Assembly (NCBI RefSeq): GCF_001562255.1
Contig: NZ_CP014301.1
Coordinates: 248,001-312,000, forward strand
Length of the DNA stretch: 64,000 bases
Direction: 5' to 3'
Origin: Bosea sp. PAMC 26642
GTDB taxonomy: Bacteria; Pseudomonadota; Alphaproteobacteria; Rhizobiales; Beijerinckiaceae
In this document: positions 40,180-49,119 of the stretch, in pieces
How the letters are laid out: each line of letters starts with the position of its first letter
How positions within the stretch are numbered: position 1 is the first letter of the stretch
The notes under the pieces: generated by a model
Told to the model about the DNA's origin: nothing
What the model saw: the letters and a program-made list of their open reading frames with translations, nothing else
The model's database searches: none
Position numbers and translations under genes: made by a program

Positions 40180-40632
40180 ATGACAGCTTCAGGATCGGAC
40201 CCGCGGCTCGACGATATCGGGCGCTCCTGCGTCGCGCTGCATGTGCGCATGACCGCGCGCGCCGTGACGCGCGCCTATGATGAGGCAATGCGCCCGAGCG
40301 GCCTCAAGATCACCCAGTTCGTTCTGCTCTCGGCGCTCAGCACCGGGGTCTGGCGCTCGGTCACGGAACTCGCCGAACGTTTTGCCCTGGAGCGCACCTC
40401 GTTGAGCCGCAACCTCCAGCTTCTGGCGGCCGAGCAGTTGATCGAACCCGTCGATTGCAAGGGGCGTGCCTCTATCTACGCCGTTACCGACAAGGGCAAG
40501 GCCGCGATCGAGGCCGCGATCCCCTATTGGCGCGCCGCGCAGGACAGGATCGAGGGCGGGCTCGGCATCGAGCGCTGGAGTGAGACCCGCGACGGGCTGA
40601 AGGCGTTACGTCGCGTTGCCCGTGGCGGTTGA
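40180..40632 (+). CDS. MarR family transcriptional regulator
   Basis: 150 residues with the central winged helix ([48 protein letters not shown], about 65-110), the MarR recognition helix and beta-wing. The 5' end is divergent from groES. Immediately downstream (32 bp) is a perfect palindrome overlapping the promoter of a thioesterase gene, which suggests that gene as its target. Confidence 0.9.
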   Translation: MTASGSDPRLDDIGRSCVALHVRMTARAVTRAYDEAMRPSGLKITQFVLLSALSTGVWRSVTELAERFALERTSLSRNLQLLAAEQLIEPVDCKGRASIYAVTDKGKAAIEAAIPYWRAAQDRIEGGLGIERWSETRDGLKALRRVARGG

Positions 40633-40639
40633 ACCACGC

Positions 40640-40668
40640 TTGACCGGGGCTTCGGCTTCCGAATAACG
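40640..40668 (+). promoter_or_regulatory. Candidate sigma-70 promoter of the thioesterase gene
   Basis: TTGACC (40640-40645), 17-bp spacer, ATAACG (40663-40668). The -10 box lies inside the MarR-type palindrome, so a bound repressor would occlude it. Confidence 0.5.
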
Positions 40669-40683
40669 TGCATCTACACGTTA
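40664..40683. promoter_or_regulatory. MarR-type palindromic operator
   Basis: TAACGTG (40664-40670), 6-bp spacer, CACGTTA (40677-40683): perfect 7-bp arms over 20 bp, the usual size for a MarR dimer site. Sits between the MarR stop codon and the thioesterase start. Confidence 0.65.
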
Positions 40684-40700
40684 GTGGAATGGACGCCGTT

Positions 40701-41183
40701 ATGAAGCGCAATGTCGGAGTGGTGGCACGCGAGGTTCTGCTGGCGGAGGATGGCGTTTCCTTCCTGCGCGGCATGATGGAAGGGCGCCATCCCGGCGCGC
40801 CTTTCGCGGCCGAAATGGGCTTCGATCTGGCCGAGGTAGAGCAGGGCCGCGTCGTCTTCGTCGGCACACCCTCGGAGCGGTTCTTCAATCCGCTTGGTAC
40901 CATCCATGGCGGCTGGACCGCGACGATCCTCGATTCCGCCATGGCTTGCGCGGCGCATTCGACGCTGAAGGCCGGCGAGGGCTACACCACGCTCGAGATG
41001 AAGCTGAACTATGTGCGGCCGGTCATGCCCGGAAGCGGCCTCGTCCGTTGCGAGGGCAAGCTGATCCATCGCGGCGGCACGGTAGTGACGACGGAGGGTC
41101 GGCTGGTCGATGCGCGGGGCAGGCTGCTGGCGCACGGCACCGAGACCTGCATGATCTTCCCGGCGCGACCTAGCGCCGGCTGA
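40701..41183 (+). CDS. PaaI family thioesterase (hotdog fold)
   Basis: About 160 residues from ATG 40701 (MKRNVGVVAREVLLAEDG); ATG 40689 is an alternative, while the GTG at 40668 lies inside the operator and is rejected. The PaaI/YbgC-type block NPLGTIHGGWTATILDSAMACAAHS (His-Gly-Gly then catalytic Asp) is present, with a METKLNYVRP-like strand. Hydrolyses acyl- or aryl-CoA thioesters in the cytoplasm. Overlaps the convergent EamA gene by 14 bp. Confidence 0.9.
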   Translation: MKRNVGVVAREVLLAEDGVSFLRGMMEGRHPGAPFAAEMGFDLAEVEQGRVVFVGTPSERFFNPLGTIHGGWTATILDSAMACAAHSTLKAGEGYTTLEMKLNYVRPVMPGSGLVRCEGKLIHRGGTVVTTEGRLVDARGRLLAHGTETCMIFPARPSAG

Positions 41184-42012
41184 CCGCGATCGCTCCCGCC
41201 ACGATCAGCAACGCACCGGCATAGGTCGTGAACAGCGGCACCTCGCCGAACATCGCGTAGCCGAGCAGGCTCGCCCAGATCAGTGCGGTGTACTCGATCG
41301 GCGCGATCCGCGAGGCGGCGGCACGCGCGAAGGCCGAGGTCAGCATCAGGTGGCCTGCCACGCCGAGCGCGCCAGCCCCCAGATAGGCTCCGAGATCCCT
41401 GGCCGTCATCGGTACGAAGACGAAGGCCGCCGGGATCGCGAGAAGCAACGCCGGCCCGAGATTCTGGAACGCAACGATAACGGCCGGGTGCTCTTTCATC
41501 GCGATCCGCCTGAGCAGGATCAGGTTGAAGGCGTACGCGACGGCCGAGAACAGCGCGGCCGCGACGCCGAGCCCGGCCCCGCTGACATGGCCCTGCAGCC
41601 GCGGCCAGACCATCACCAGCATCCCGGCCACGCCGAAGCCGAGCGCCTGGAAAATGCGCGAATCGAGCTTTTCCTTCAGCAGCAGCGCGCCGAGCAGCGC
41701 CACGAATACTGGCGCCAGGAAGGCCAGCGTCAGAGCCTCGGCCAGCGGCAGCACCGAGAGCGAATAGAAGAAGCTGCCGGCCGTGATCACCACTACGGGC
41801 ACGCGTATCGTATTGCCGATCAGGCTGTTGCGCGTCGGCAGGGCAGGGCGGACCAGGGCCAGCACCGCCAGCGCGCAGACGCCGCCCATGGCAAAGCGCA
41901 TGAACAGCGCCAGAAGAAAGGGATGCTGCCGCATCTGCCCCTTGATCACCGCGTCCATCGCAGTGAGCAGAGCGATTCCAAGCGCGGCCCGCAACGCCGT
42001 CCCGATGGTCAT
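41170..42012 (-). CDS. DMT family transporter (EamA domains)
   Basis: 280 residues from ATG 42012, which overlaps the GNAT stop as ATGA. Ten membrane segments in two EamA repeats; FLAPVFVALLGALLLKEKLD (about 90-110) and IEYTALIWASLLGYAMFGEVP in the second repeat are the conserved hairpins. Likely exports an amino acid or metabolite; the substrate is unknown. Translationally coupled to the upstream acetyltransferase. Confidence 0.88.
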   Translation of the reverse strand: MTIGTALRAALGIALLTAMDAVIKGQMRQHPFLLALFMRFAMGGVCALAVLALVRPALPTRNSLIGNTIRVPVVVITAGSFFYSLSVLPLAEALTLAFLAPVFVALLGALLLKEKLDSRIFQALGFGVAGMLVMVWPRLQGHVSGAGLGVAAALFSAVAYAFNLILLRRIAMKEHPAVIVAFQNLGPALLLAIPAAFVFVPMTARDLGAYLGAGALGVAGHLMLTSAFARAAASRIAPIEYTALIWASLLGYAMFGEVPLFTTYAGALLIVAGAIAVSRR

Positions 42013-42512
42013 GGCGTCCCACCGGTCAGCGACAGTCGGTAATGGAACTCCCATGTCGCTGAGACATCGGCAAGGTAGCGCGTGCAAGGCCAGCGCACGA
42101 AGCCGAGCTTCTCGTAAAAGCGGTGTGCGCGCGCAAAGCGCGTGTCGGACCACAGCATCATCTCGGCATGGCCGCTGCCTTCGGCAAAGCCCCGCGCCTG
42201 CGCAAACAGCGCCTGTGCCAATCCCGCGCCGCGAAAGGCCGGATCGGCATAGACCTTGGTGATCTCGACCGCGTCCTGTCCCGGCACCGGCGCGACACCG
42301 AGCGAACCCGCGATGCCGCCTCCGGGCGCCTCCGCGACCCAGAGCCTGCCGCCCTTCGCGGCGAAATGGCTCGCGGGACGGCGCAGTTCGGGAAACTCTG
42401 ACCAGTCGAACAGGCAGTTCGGATATTCCGCGAAGCTTGCGGCGATCAGAGCTGCCAGCGGCTCGGAATCGGTATCGTGGGCATCGCGGATTGGCGGCAG
42501 GGCGGCGGTCAT
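42009..42512 (-). CDS. GNAT family N-acetyltransferase
   Basis: 167 residues from ATG 42512 (MTAALPPIRDAHDTDSEPLAAL). The acetyl-CoA loop is VYADPAFRGAGLAQALFAQA (Arg/Gln-x-x-Gly-x-Gly/Ala form), followed by the ARAHRFYEKLGFVRW block. The substrate is not determinable. It is the first gene of a coupled pair with an EamA exporter; acetylation plus export of the same compound is a possible reading. Confidence 0.88.
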   Translation of the reverse strand: MTAALPPIRDAHDTDSEPLAALIAASFAEYPNCLFDWSEFPELRRPASHFAAKGGRLWVAEAPGGGIAGSLGVAPVPGQDAVEITKVYADPAFRGAGLAQALFAQARGFAEGSGHAEMMLWSDTRFARAHRFYEKLGFVRWPCTRYLADVSATWEFHYRLSLTGGTP

Positions 42513-42654
42513 GCCGCCTGCCTTAGCGAGCCGGCACGGCGCGCGACAGTGGCTGCGCAGACCGGTTACATTCGACCCGCGCATGTCGGCCGGCTTGATC
42601 CTCGGGACAGCGGCCCGCGTTTTCACCTATGCCATGATACGCTATACTGCCGGG

Positions 42655-42951
42655 ATGAAGCGCGATATCGCCCTGCAGGAGTTGAACCACCGAGCCGACG
42701 CCCTCAGGGCGATGGGTGCGACGGCGCTGTTCCTGTTCGGTTCGACGGTCCGCGACGAAGCGTCTGAGACGAGCGATATCGACCTGTTCATCGACTATGA
42801 CCAGGACTCACGCTGCTCGCTTCTCGATCTGGTCGGCATCAAGCTTTACCTTGAAGACGAGTTGCAGCGTCCGGTCGATGTGATCACACGCGACAGCCTG
42901 CATCCGCTGCTGAGCGAGCGAGTTCAGCAATCGGCGCTTCGCGTGTTCTGA
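42655..42951 (+). CDS. MNT-type nucleotidyltransferase domain protein (orphan antitoxin-like)
   Basis: 98 residues from ATG 42655 (MKRDIALQELNHRADALRAMG). The minimal nucleotidyltransferase signature is complete: Gly29-Ser30 in FLFGSTVR and Asp41/Asp43 in SDIDLFIDY. Such proteins usually pair with a HEPN toxin and AMPylate it (MntA/HepT). No HEPN gene is found in the 150 bp downstream or on the other side. A longer frame upstream overlaps the GNAT gene in antisense and is not credible. A TATACT box lies just 9 bp upstream of the ATG. Confidence 0.8.
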   Translation: MKRDIALQELNHRADALRAMGATALFLFGSTVRDEASETSDIDLFIDYDQDSRCSLLDLVGIKLYLEDELQRPVDVITRDSLHPLLSERVQQSALRVF

Positions 42952-43104
42952 TGAGGCGCAATCCGCGGGACGTCGTCTAGCCGACCGGTCGCGCTTCCCC
43001 TTGGAAAACCCCACCCGGACGGCTAGGCCATGCTGAAGGCGGGCCTCCCGGCGCTTGCCTGAGTCGAAAGAGAAACGCCGCATGGACGCCGTGACGCAGA
43101 CGAC

Positions 43105-44556
43105 ATGACCGTCCTTGTCCCCTTCGTCGTCAATGCCGGGCTCAATTTCGTCCTCGGGCTGCTCATCGCCTATTTCCTCGGCCCGGCCGAGTTCGGCCGC
43201 TACGCCATCGGCGCGGCGATCATCGTCCTGGTCAACACCGCCCTGCTGGACTGGTTGCGCCTGTCAGCCGTGCGCTTCTATTCGCTGACCACCCGGGAAA
43301 CCCAGCCCGAGATCCGCGCCACGCTCGACGTGCTGGTGGCGGGCATCAGCATCGCGCTGGCTGGCCTGCTCGTCATCGCAGTCGTCGTCGGGGTCGATTT
43401 CAGGCTGCCGGCGATGCTGCTCTCGGCCTCGGTGCTGGCCGGCATCGGCGCCGGGCTGTTCGACTATCACGGCGCCATCGCCCGCGCCCGCTATCTCGAC
43501 GCAGCCTACGCCAGGATGGTCGTCGTCAAGAATCTGATGGCGCTGATCCTGATGGTCGGCGGCGCTTGGCTGACCCGCGACCCGACGGTCGTTCTGCTCG
43601 GCGGACTGCTCAGCGTCGCGGTCGCGCTGCTGGCCGTGCGCCGCGCCCTTGCCGATGCCCCGCTGTCGCTCTCTGGGGCGCGCAAGGATCTCGCCTGGAG
43701 CTTTCTGGTCTATGCCCTGCCGCTCGTCGCCGGAAACGCGCTCTATTCGCTGATGCCCCTGCTGAACCGTTCGCTGCTGGCCAACACTTATGGCTTTGCC
43801 GAGGCCGGCTATTTCTCGCTCGCCTCCGACATGGGTCTGCGCCTGTTCGGAGCGCTCGGCGCGACGCTGGAGATCGTGCTGCTGCGCGAGGTCATCAGGC
43901 TCGACGAGGCGCGCGGACGGCTCGCGGCCCACAGGCAGATCGCCCGCAATATGGTCGTGGTCCTGTTGGTGGCGCTGCCGACCGCGGTCGGGCTGTTTCT
44001 GGTGCTGCCGGCCTTCGAGCGGCTGATCGTGCCGCCGAGTTTTCAGGGTCACTTCTCGGGCTATATGGCCATCTTGATCCCCGGCTTTGCTGCGATCACC
44101 ATTTTTCAGGCAGCGCTCTACCCGGTTTTCCTGCTCGGCAAGCGCACCGGCATCGCGACGCTCGCCGCCGGGCTCGGCCTCGCCCTAAACCTCGCAATGG
44201 CTTTCGGCCCCGCGCTCATGCAAGGGCCCTTGCTGCTGGCGGTCGCACAGTCGGCCGGCTTCACGGTCGCGCTCGTCGTCACAGCCGTAGGCGCGCTGCG
44301 GGTGCTGCCGGTCTGGCCGTCCTGGCGTAACTGCGCCTGCGTGCTGCTGGCCGTCGCACTGATGGCGCTGGCGATCTGGCCGCTATCGGGCCGCTTCAGT
44401 GCCCCGATCGAACTCGCCCTGCAGGTCGGCATCGGCGCGATCGTCTACGGCGCCGTGCTGCTGGCCTGCAACGTGATGCATGGCCGGACCCGCCTGCTGC
44501 TCTGGCGCGCGATGCGCCGCGGCCGCAAGGCGACAACCGGAGGAAACGCGCCATGA
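43105..44556 (+). CDS. Polysaccharide biosynthesis/flippase protein (Wzx-like, MOP superfamily)
   Basis: 483 residues with about 12-14 membrane segments, starting MTVLVPFVVNAGLNFVLGLLIAYFLGPAEFGRYAIG, the first-helix motif of PST/Wzx flippases (LGPAEFGRYA). Would flip lipid-linked sugar units across the inner membrane. Its last codon overlaps the next gene's ATG as ATGA. No glycosyltransferases adjoin, so the product polymer is unknown. Confidence 0.88.
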   Translation: MTVLVPFVVNAGLNFVLGLLIAYFLGPAEFGRYAIGAAIIVLVNTALLDWLRLSAVRFYSLTTRETQPEIRATLDVLVAGISIALAGLLVIAVVVGVDFRLPAMLLSASVLAGIGAGLFDYHGAIARARYLDAAYARMVVVKNLMALILMVGGAWLTRDPTVVLLGGLLSVAVALLAVRRALADAPLSLSGARKDLAWSFLVYALPLVAGNALYSLMPLLNRSLLANTYGFAEAGYFSLASDMGLRLFGALGATLEIVLLREVIRLDEARGRLAAHRQIARNMVVVLLVALPTAVGLFLVLPAFERLIVPPSFQGHFSGYMAILIPGFAAITIFQAALYPVFLLGKRTGIATLAAGLGLALNLAMAFGPALMQGPLLLAVAQSAGFTVALVVTAVGALRVLPVWPSWRNCACVLLAVALMALAIWPLSGRFSAPIELALQVGIGAIVYGAVLLACNVMHGRTRLLLWRAMRRGRKATTGGNAP

Positions 44557-44975
44557 TGCTTGGCAAGGCAACCGCAGTGCTGATCGCATCGGCATTCGCT
44601 CTTCATGCGATCCCGGCGCAGGCGCAGACTGCCGACCAGCTTGTCGGCCGCTGGGGGCTGGCGTCCTATTTCCGCGATGCCGCCGCTCCGCAGGTGGCGG
44701 CGGCTGCCGCGAGCCAGTGCGGCGCGCCCTACATCATCGGCAAGGGGCCGTCCGGGGGCGTGATGCTGCATCGTCCTGACGAGAGCAGAACGAGCGAGCA
44801 CGTCGTCAAATCCTCGCTGTTGGGCAAGAGCTATATCGGTCCGGCCGGAGAGGCAGGCGGCGCGAAGGACCGCGAGATCGTCTCCTATGACGGCACCCGG
44901 CTGGTTTTGCGCTGGGTCGATGCGAGCGTCGCCGGTCGCTACGGCACGATGGTCTTCGTCCGCTGCAAGCGCTGA
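44553..44975 (+). CDS. Small secreted protein of unknown function
   Basis: 140 residues with a signal peptide (MMLGKATAVLIASAFALHAIPAQAQ) and a mature domain (TADQLVGRWGLASYFRD...) of lipocalin/META-like pattern: an opening GRWG strand, two cysteines (CGAPYIIG and VRCKR) and alternating hydrophobic strands. ATGA overlap with the flippase gene shows co-translation. Not assigned to a named family. Confidence 0.8.
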   Translation: MMLGKATAVLIASAFALHAIPAQAQTADQLVGRWGLASYFRDAAAPQVAAAAASQCGAPYIIGKGPSGGVMLHRPDESRTSEHVVKSSLLGKSYIGPAGEAGGAKDREIVSYDGTRLVLRWVDASVAGRYGTMVFVRCKR

Positions 44976-45144
44976 CACGCGCCGCAACACTCCGTTCACC
45001 CTGTCTTTGAGCGCTTCGCTAAGGTTAATTCGTCGAATTCGCGCGATTAAGCCCCCAAACGGCGCCTCAGAGTCAACGATTTACCATTCGTTGCCGGCCC
45101 GCTGAGCAGTCTCCGCTCGATCCAAATGTCGAGAGAGTTGCGTC

Positions 45145-45897
45145 ATGCGTCCCGTCCTCTTGCTGTCCTTTACCCTTGCTGTTGCCGGCATCGCGCCGCA
45201 GGCTCCGGCCTTCGCACAGACCTATGGCGGCGGCTTCATCGAACTGCTGATGACCGGCCGTGATCCGACGCCGGTCGGCCGTGGTGCCGCTGGCTACAAC
45301 CGTCCCGGCGGCTATTCTGCTTATGGGCAGAGCCGGCAGCCGGCGCCGGGCTACGGAGCCGATCCCTTCGAGCAGGCCCAGCGCGTGCCCGGCCGTCGCA
45401 TGGCGGCGCTGGGCGAGCCGGTCGAGATGGAACGCCCGATCGAGCGCATCATCGATCCGCGTTTCCGCAAGCAGGAGGTCGCTTATGACGGGCGGCACGC
45501 TCCGGGCACGATCGTGATCGACACTAACCAGAAATTCCTCTTCCTGATCCAGTCGGGCGGACGGGCGCTGCGCTACGGCATCGGCGTCGGCCGGCCGGGC
45601 TTCGAATGGGCCGGCCTGAAATCGGTGACGCGCAAGGCCGAATGGCCGAGCTGGACGCCGCCATCCGAGATGCTGAAGCGCCGTCCCGATCTGCCGCGCT
45701 TCATGCCCGGCGGCCCGGAGAACCCGATGGGCGCCCGCGCCATGTATCTCGGCTCCTCGCTCTACCGCATCCATGGCACCAACGAGCCGCACACGATCGG
45801 GCAGGCGGTCTCCTCGGGCTGCATCCGCATGACCAATGATGACGTCACCGACCTTTACGAGCGCGTCCGCGTCGGCGCCAAGGTGCAGGTGATCTAA
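45145..45897 (+). CDS. L,D-transpeptidase (YkuD domain), secreted
   Basis: 250 residues with a signal peptide (MRPVLLLSFTLAVAGIAPQAPAFAQ). Catalytic motif [20 protein letters not shown] with the nucleophile Cys226. It forms or links peptidoglycan meso-DAP crosslinks, or attaches proteins, in the periplasm. Homologous to the gene at 48358-49119. GAGAG precedes the ATG; a strong bidirectional terminator follows. Confidence 0.93.
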   Translation: MRPVLLLSFTLAVAGIAPQAPAFAQTYGGGFIELLMTGRDPTPVGRGAAGYNRPGGYSAYGQSRQPAPGYGADPFEQAQRVPGRRMAALGEPVEMERPIERIIDPRFRKQEVAYDGRHAPGTIVIDTNQKFLFLIQSGGRALRYGIGVGRPGFEWAGLKSVTRKAEWPSWTPPSEMLKRRPDLPRFMPGGPENPMGARAMYLGSSLYRIHGTNEPHTIGQAVSSGCIRMTNDDVTDLYERVRVGAKVQVI

Positions 45898-45924
45898 GTC
45901 CGGCCCGTTCGCACGAGGCGCAGA

Positions 45925-45956
45925 AAAGCCCGCCCGGTTCGCACCGGGCGGGCTTT
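45925..45956. terminator. Bidirectional terminator between the L,D-transpeptidase and DUF2076 genes
   Basis: Perfect 14-bp stem AAAGCCCGCCCGGT (45925-45938) and ACCGGGCGGGCTTT (45943-45956) with a 4-nt loop. T-runs occur on both strands, which suits the convergent genes. Confidence 0.88.
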
Positions 45957-45989
45957 CATTTCCGACGTTGGCGACCGTACGGACCTTGA

Positions 45990-46769
45990 TCAGGCCCAGC
46001 TGTCGTCGTCGTCCATCCCGCTGGAACCGTCGTCGTAACCTTCGTCAGCCGGCGCCTGATTGGCCGCCTGCTGATAGTTCCCCGAATCCGACGAGCCATC
46101 GTTGTAGTTGCTGTTGTCGCTGGCCGTCTGCGAGCCGGCGCTGTCGCTTTTTGCAGTGGAATCGGCGCTGGCGGTCTCCGCCGCCTTCGCCTCGCCGGCC
46201 TTGTGGCCGCTAAAGGCGTTGGTCAGCACATTCCCCAGCATCATGCCGCCGGCGACGCCGGCTGCGGTTGTCAGGGCGCTTGCCATGAAACCGCCGCCGC
46301 GTCCCGGCTGCTGGGCGCCCTGGTTCGCCCAAGGACCGGGCTGCTGCATCCCGGGCTGCCCGGGGGCGGGCTGCATCTGGGTCGGCTGTGCCTGCGTGTT
46401 CCAGGCACTGGACGGCGCGCCGTCGGCACGCTGGGGAAAGGCAGGCACCGAGCGCGGCCGCCCCGGCTGCGGTTGCGCGCCCCCGAAGATGCCAGACAGG
46501 AAACCGCCAGCCTGCGCCGGCGCCTCGGCGGGCCGGTTCTGCAGATCGCGAACTTGCGCCTGCAGATCCTCGACTTGCGCCTGCAGGTTGGTCAGCGCCT
46601 GCTCCTGGACGTAGACCGACTGCGCCATGGCATAGGGCGCATAGGGCTGTTCGCGCAGGCGGTCGGCGATGAAGCGTTCAGCCTCGGGGTCGCGGGGCTG
46701 GTTGGCCGCCTGTTTCAGGCGGTCGAAAATCCCGGCGATCACGTCGCGTTCTTGCGGCGTCATCGTCAT
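45990..46769 (-). CDS. DUF2076 domain-containing protein
   Basis: 259 residues. N-terminal helical DUF2076 signature (TPQERDVIAGIFDRLKQAA, AERFIADRLREQPYAPYAMAQ, then a coiled-coil LQAQVEDLQAQV repeat, about 1-80), a Pro/Gln-rich middle, a Gly-rich hydrophobic stretch (about 165-190) that could insert in a membrane, and an acidic end (DDDDSWA). Common in alphaproteobacteria with no settled role; the envelope context is suggestive. ATG 46769 or 46763 both possible. Confidence 0.88.
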   Translation of the reverse strand: MTMTPQERDVIAGIFDRLKQAANQPRDPEAERFIADRLREQPYAPYAMAQSVYVQEQALTNLQAQVEDLQAQVRDLQNRPAEAPAQAGGFLSGIFGGAQPQPGRPRSVPAFPQRADGAPSSAWNTQAQPTQMQPAPGQPGMQQPGPWANQGAQQPGRGGGFMASALTTAAGVAGGMMLGNVLTNAFSGHKAGEAKAAETASADSTAKSDSAGSQTASDNSNYNDGSSDSGNYQQAANQAPADEGYDDGSSGMDDDDSWA

Positions 46770-46847
46770 CTCCTCTCATTGTGGGTCACGCGGCTGCGCG
46801 ACCGATCAAGAGGTGGGGTACGGCCATGACGGTATCAAGGCAGCCGA

Positions 46848-48152
46848 TCAGGCGTTGCCGACATTGCTGTAATGGAACCCCCGCCGCCGCATGTCTTCCG
46901 AGCGGTAGATGTTGCGCAGATCGACCACCACGGGCTCGCGCAGGCTCGCCTTGACCCGGTCGAGGTCGAGCGCGCGAAAAGCGTCCCATTCGGTAACGAT
47001 CACCAGCGCGTCGGCGCCATCGATGCAGGAATAGGCGTCGGTCGCGAACTGGATGCCCGGCAGCAGCGGCTTGGCCGCCGCCATGCTCTCGGGATCGTAG
47101 GCGACGATCTCGGCACCGGCATCGAGCAGGGCGGTGACGATTGCCAGCGAGGGCGCCTCGCGCATGTCGTCGGTGTTGGGCTTGAACGCCAGCCCGAGCA
47201 GCGCGATCCGCTTGCCGCGCACCGAGCCGCCGCACGCCGTCACGACCTTGCGTGCCATGGCGCGCTTGCGCTGGTCGTTGACGGCGACGACCGTCTCGAC
47301 GATGCGCAGCGGCGTCCCCATGTCCTGCGCCGTCTTCATCAGCGCCAGCGTGTCCTTGGGAAAGCAGGAGCCGCCATAGCCCGGGCCGGCATGGAGGAAT
47401 TTCGAGCCGATGCGGTTGTCGAGCCCGATCCCGCGCGCGACCTCCTGCACATTGGCGCCGACCGCCTCGGAGAGATCGGCCAACTCGTTGATGAAAGTTA
47501 TCTTGGTCGCCAGGAACGCGTTGGCGGCGTATTTGATCAGCTCCGAGGTCCGGCGCTGGGTGAACAGCAGCGGCGCGGCGTTGAGATAGAGCGGCCGGTA
47601 GAGGTCCTCCATGACGCCGCGGGCGCGGCCGTCATCCGTTCCGATGACGATGCGGTCGGGCCGCTTGAAATCGGCGATGGCGGCGCCTTCACGCAGAAAT
47701 TCAGGGTTGGACACCACGGCGAAATCGCCCTCGGGTCGGGCCTCGCGCATGATCCGCTCGACCTCGTCGCCGGTACCGACCGGCACCGTCGATTTGGTGA
47801 TGACGACGGTGAAGCCGTCGAGCTCGGCAACGACATCGCGCGCCGCCTGATAGACATAGCTCAGGTCGGCATGGCCGTCGCCGCGACGTGCCGGCGTGCC
47901 GACCGCGATGAAGACCGCGTCGGCCTCGCGCACCGGCCGCGCCAGTTCGGTGGTAAAACTGAGCCGTCCCTCACGCACGTTCTTTGCGACGAGCGCATCG
48001 AGCCCCGGCTCGAAGATCGGCATCTCGCCGCGCTTCAGCGCCGCGATCTTGGCTTCGTCGGTATCGACGCAGGTCACGACATGGCCGAAATCGGCAAAGC
48101 ATGCCCCCGATACCAGGCCGACATAGCCCGAACCGATCATCGTCACGCGCAT
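46848..48152 (-). CDS. ugd: UDP-glucose 6-dehydrogenase
   Basis: 434 residues. Converts UDP-glucose to UDP-glucuronate with 2 NAD+. N-terminal Rossmann motif (GSGYVGLVSGACFADFGH), an EFLREGAA block, the catalytic GPGYGGSCFPKDTLAL cysteine (about Cys261) and the C-terminal UDP domain. Supplies sugar acids for surface polysaccharide. Lies between two L,D-transpeptidase genes. Confidence 0.96.
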   Translation of the reverse strand: MRVTMIGSGYVGLVSGACFADFGHVVTCVDTDEAKIAALKRGEMPIFEPGLDALVAKNVREGRLSFTTELARPVREADAVFIAVGTPARRGDGHADLSYVYQAARDVVAELDGFTVVITKSTVPVGTGDEVERIMREARPEGDFAVVSNPEFLREGAAIADFKRPDRIVIGTDDGRARGVMEDLYRPLYLNAAPLLFTQRRTSELIKYAANAFLATKITFINELADLSEAVGANVQEVARGIGLDNRIGSKFLHAGPGYGGSCFPKDTLALMKTAQDMGTPLRIVETVVAVNDQRKRAMARKVVTACGGSVRGKRIALLGLAFKPNTDDMREAPSLAIVTALLDAGAEIVAYDPESMAAAKPLLPGIQFATDAYSCIDGADALVIVTEWDAFRALDLDRVKASLREPVVVDLRNIYRSEDMRRRGFHYSNVGNA

Positions 48153-48311
48153 CGCCGCATTCCTTCTCGTCGCCCCGACCGGGCGAACCCCGTCGCGGCA
48201 CCCCCTGCTTTCGACAGGCTGCCCCGCCTACAACAGGACGACGCGGCGATACAACGTCGCGTCGCCCGTCGCGTGGTGGAAGATCGCGATGTCGCTGCGA
48301 TGACGAGGAAG

Positions 48312-48346
48312 AAAGCCCCCGGCGCGTTTGCGCGAATGCCGGAGGC
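48312..48346 (-). terminator. Terminator of the L,D-transpeptidase lipoprotein gene
   Basis: On the minus strand, GCCTCCGGC (48346-48338) pairs with GCCGGGGGC (48323-48315) with a single G-T wobble, then TTTCTTC. Begins 12 bases after the stop codon at 48358. Confidence 0.7.
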
Positions 48347-48357
48347 CTTGGGCCCCG

Positions 48358-49119
48358 TCAGATGTCGTCGGGCGGCAGGAATTCGTCGAGGCCGCTGCTG
48401 GACTCGGGAGAGAGCAGTTGTCCGCGGTTCAGCACCACCACGGTGGTGCCCGTCGGGACGCGGCTGTGCAGGTCGATGATGTCCTGGTTGAACATCCGGA
48501 TGCAGCCGCTCGAGACTGACTGGCCGATCGACCAGGGCTCGGAGGTGCCGTGGATGCGGTAGAGCGTGTCGCGATCGCCCTGGTACAAGTAGAGCGCACG
48601 CGCTCCGAGCGGGTTCTCGAGCCCGGCATCCATGCCGCCGGCCCAACGGCCGTTCTTTTCAGGATCGCGCGCTACCATCGCCGCAGTCGGCGTCCAGCGC
48701 GGCCAGGCGGCCTTGCGGGCGACCGTGGCGCGGCCGCGCCACGACATGCCCTGCTTGCCAACGCCGATGCCGTAGCGGATGGCGCGGCCATTGGGGCGGA
48801 CCAGATAGAGGAAGCGGTTGTCGGTATCGACGACGATCGTCCCGGGCTGCTCGCGGGTCGGATAGGCAACCTCGCGGCGGAGGAACTGCGGGTCCACCTC
48901 GGACAGATCCGTGGCGGGCAGCGGATAGGTCTCGTCGGGCTGCTCGCCATACATCGCCAGATACTGGGCGCTGACGCCGATCGGCCGCGCCGACTCGAAG
49001 GGTTCCGGCTGGTTGTTCAGGCAGGCGGCCAGAAACAGCGGCATCAGCATGGCGGCGAAGCGCGCGGCCAGACGGCGGGCCTTCAGCTTGGGGGCATTCG
49101 GGGTCGGCAAGGCGGGCAT
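48358..49119 (-). CDS. L,D-transpeptidase (YkuD domain), lipoprotein
   Basis: 253 residues from ATG 49119. Signal with lipobox LFLAAC, acylated Cys33 expected. Catalytic block [20 protein letters not shown] with Cys206. Longer C-terminal tail ([16 protein letters not shown]) than its paralog at 45145-45897. Works at the peptidoglycan, anchored in a membrane. An upstream in-frame ATG at 49191 would put the lipobox too deep and is rejected. Confidence 0.92.
   Translation of the reverse strand: MPALPTPNAPKLKARRLAARFAAMLMPLFLAACLNNQPEPFESARPIGVSAQYLAMYGEQPDETYPLPATDLSEVDPQFLRREVAYPTREQPGTIVVDTDNRFLYLVRPNGRAIRYGIGVGKQGMSWRGRATVARKAAWPRWTPTAAMVARDPEKNGRWAGGMDAGLENPLGARALYLYQGDRDTLYRIHGTSEPWSIGQSVSSGCIRMFNQDIIDLHSRVPTGTTVVVLNRGQLLSPESSSGLDEFLPPDDI

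Noticed and set aside
40668..40700. Longer start for the PaaI thioesterase at GTG 40668
   Set aside because: That codon sits inside the palindromic operator and the -10 region, so it would not be transcribed.
42256..42654. A 5' extension of the MNT nucleotidyltransferase
   Set aside because: The extra part lies antisense to the GNAT gene and has no fold; the small enzyme starts at 42655.
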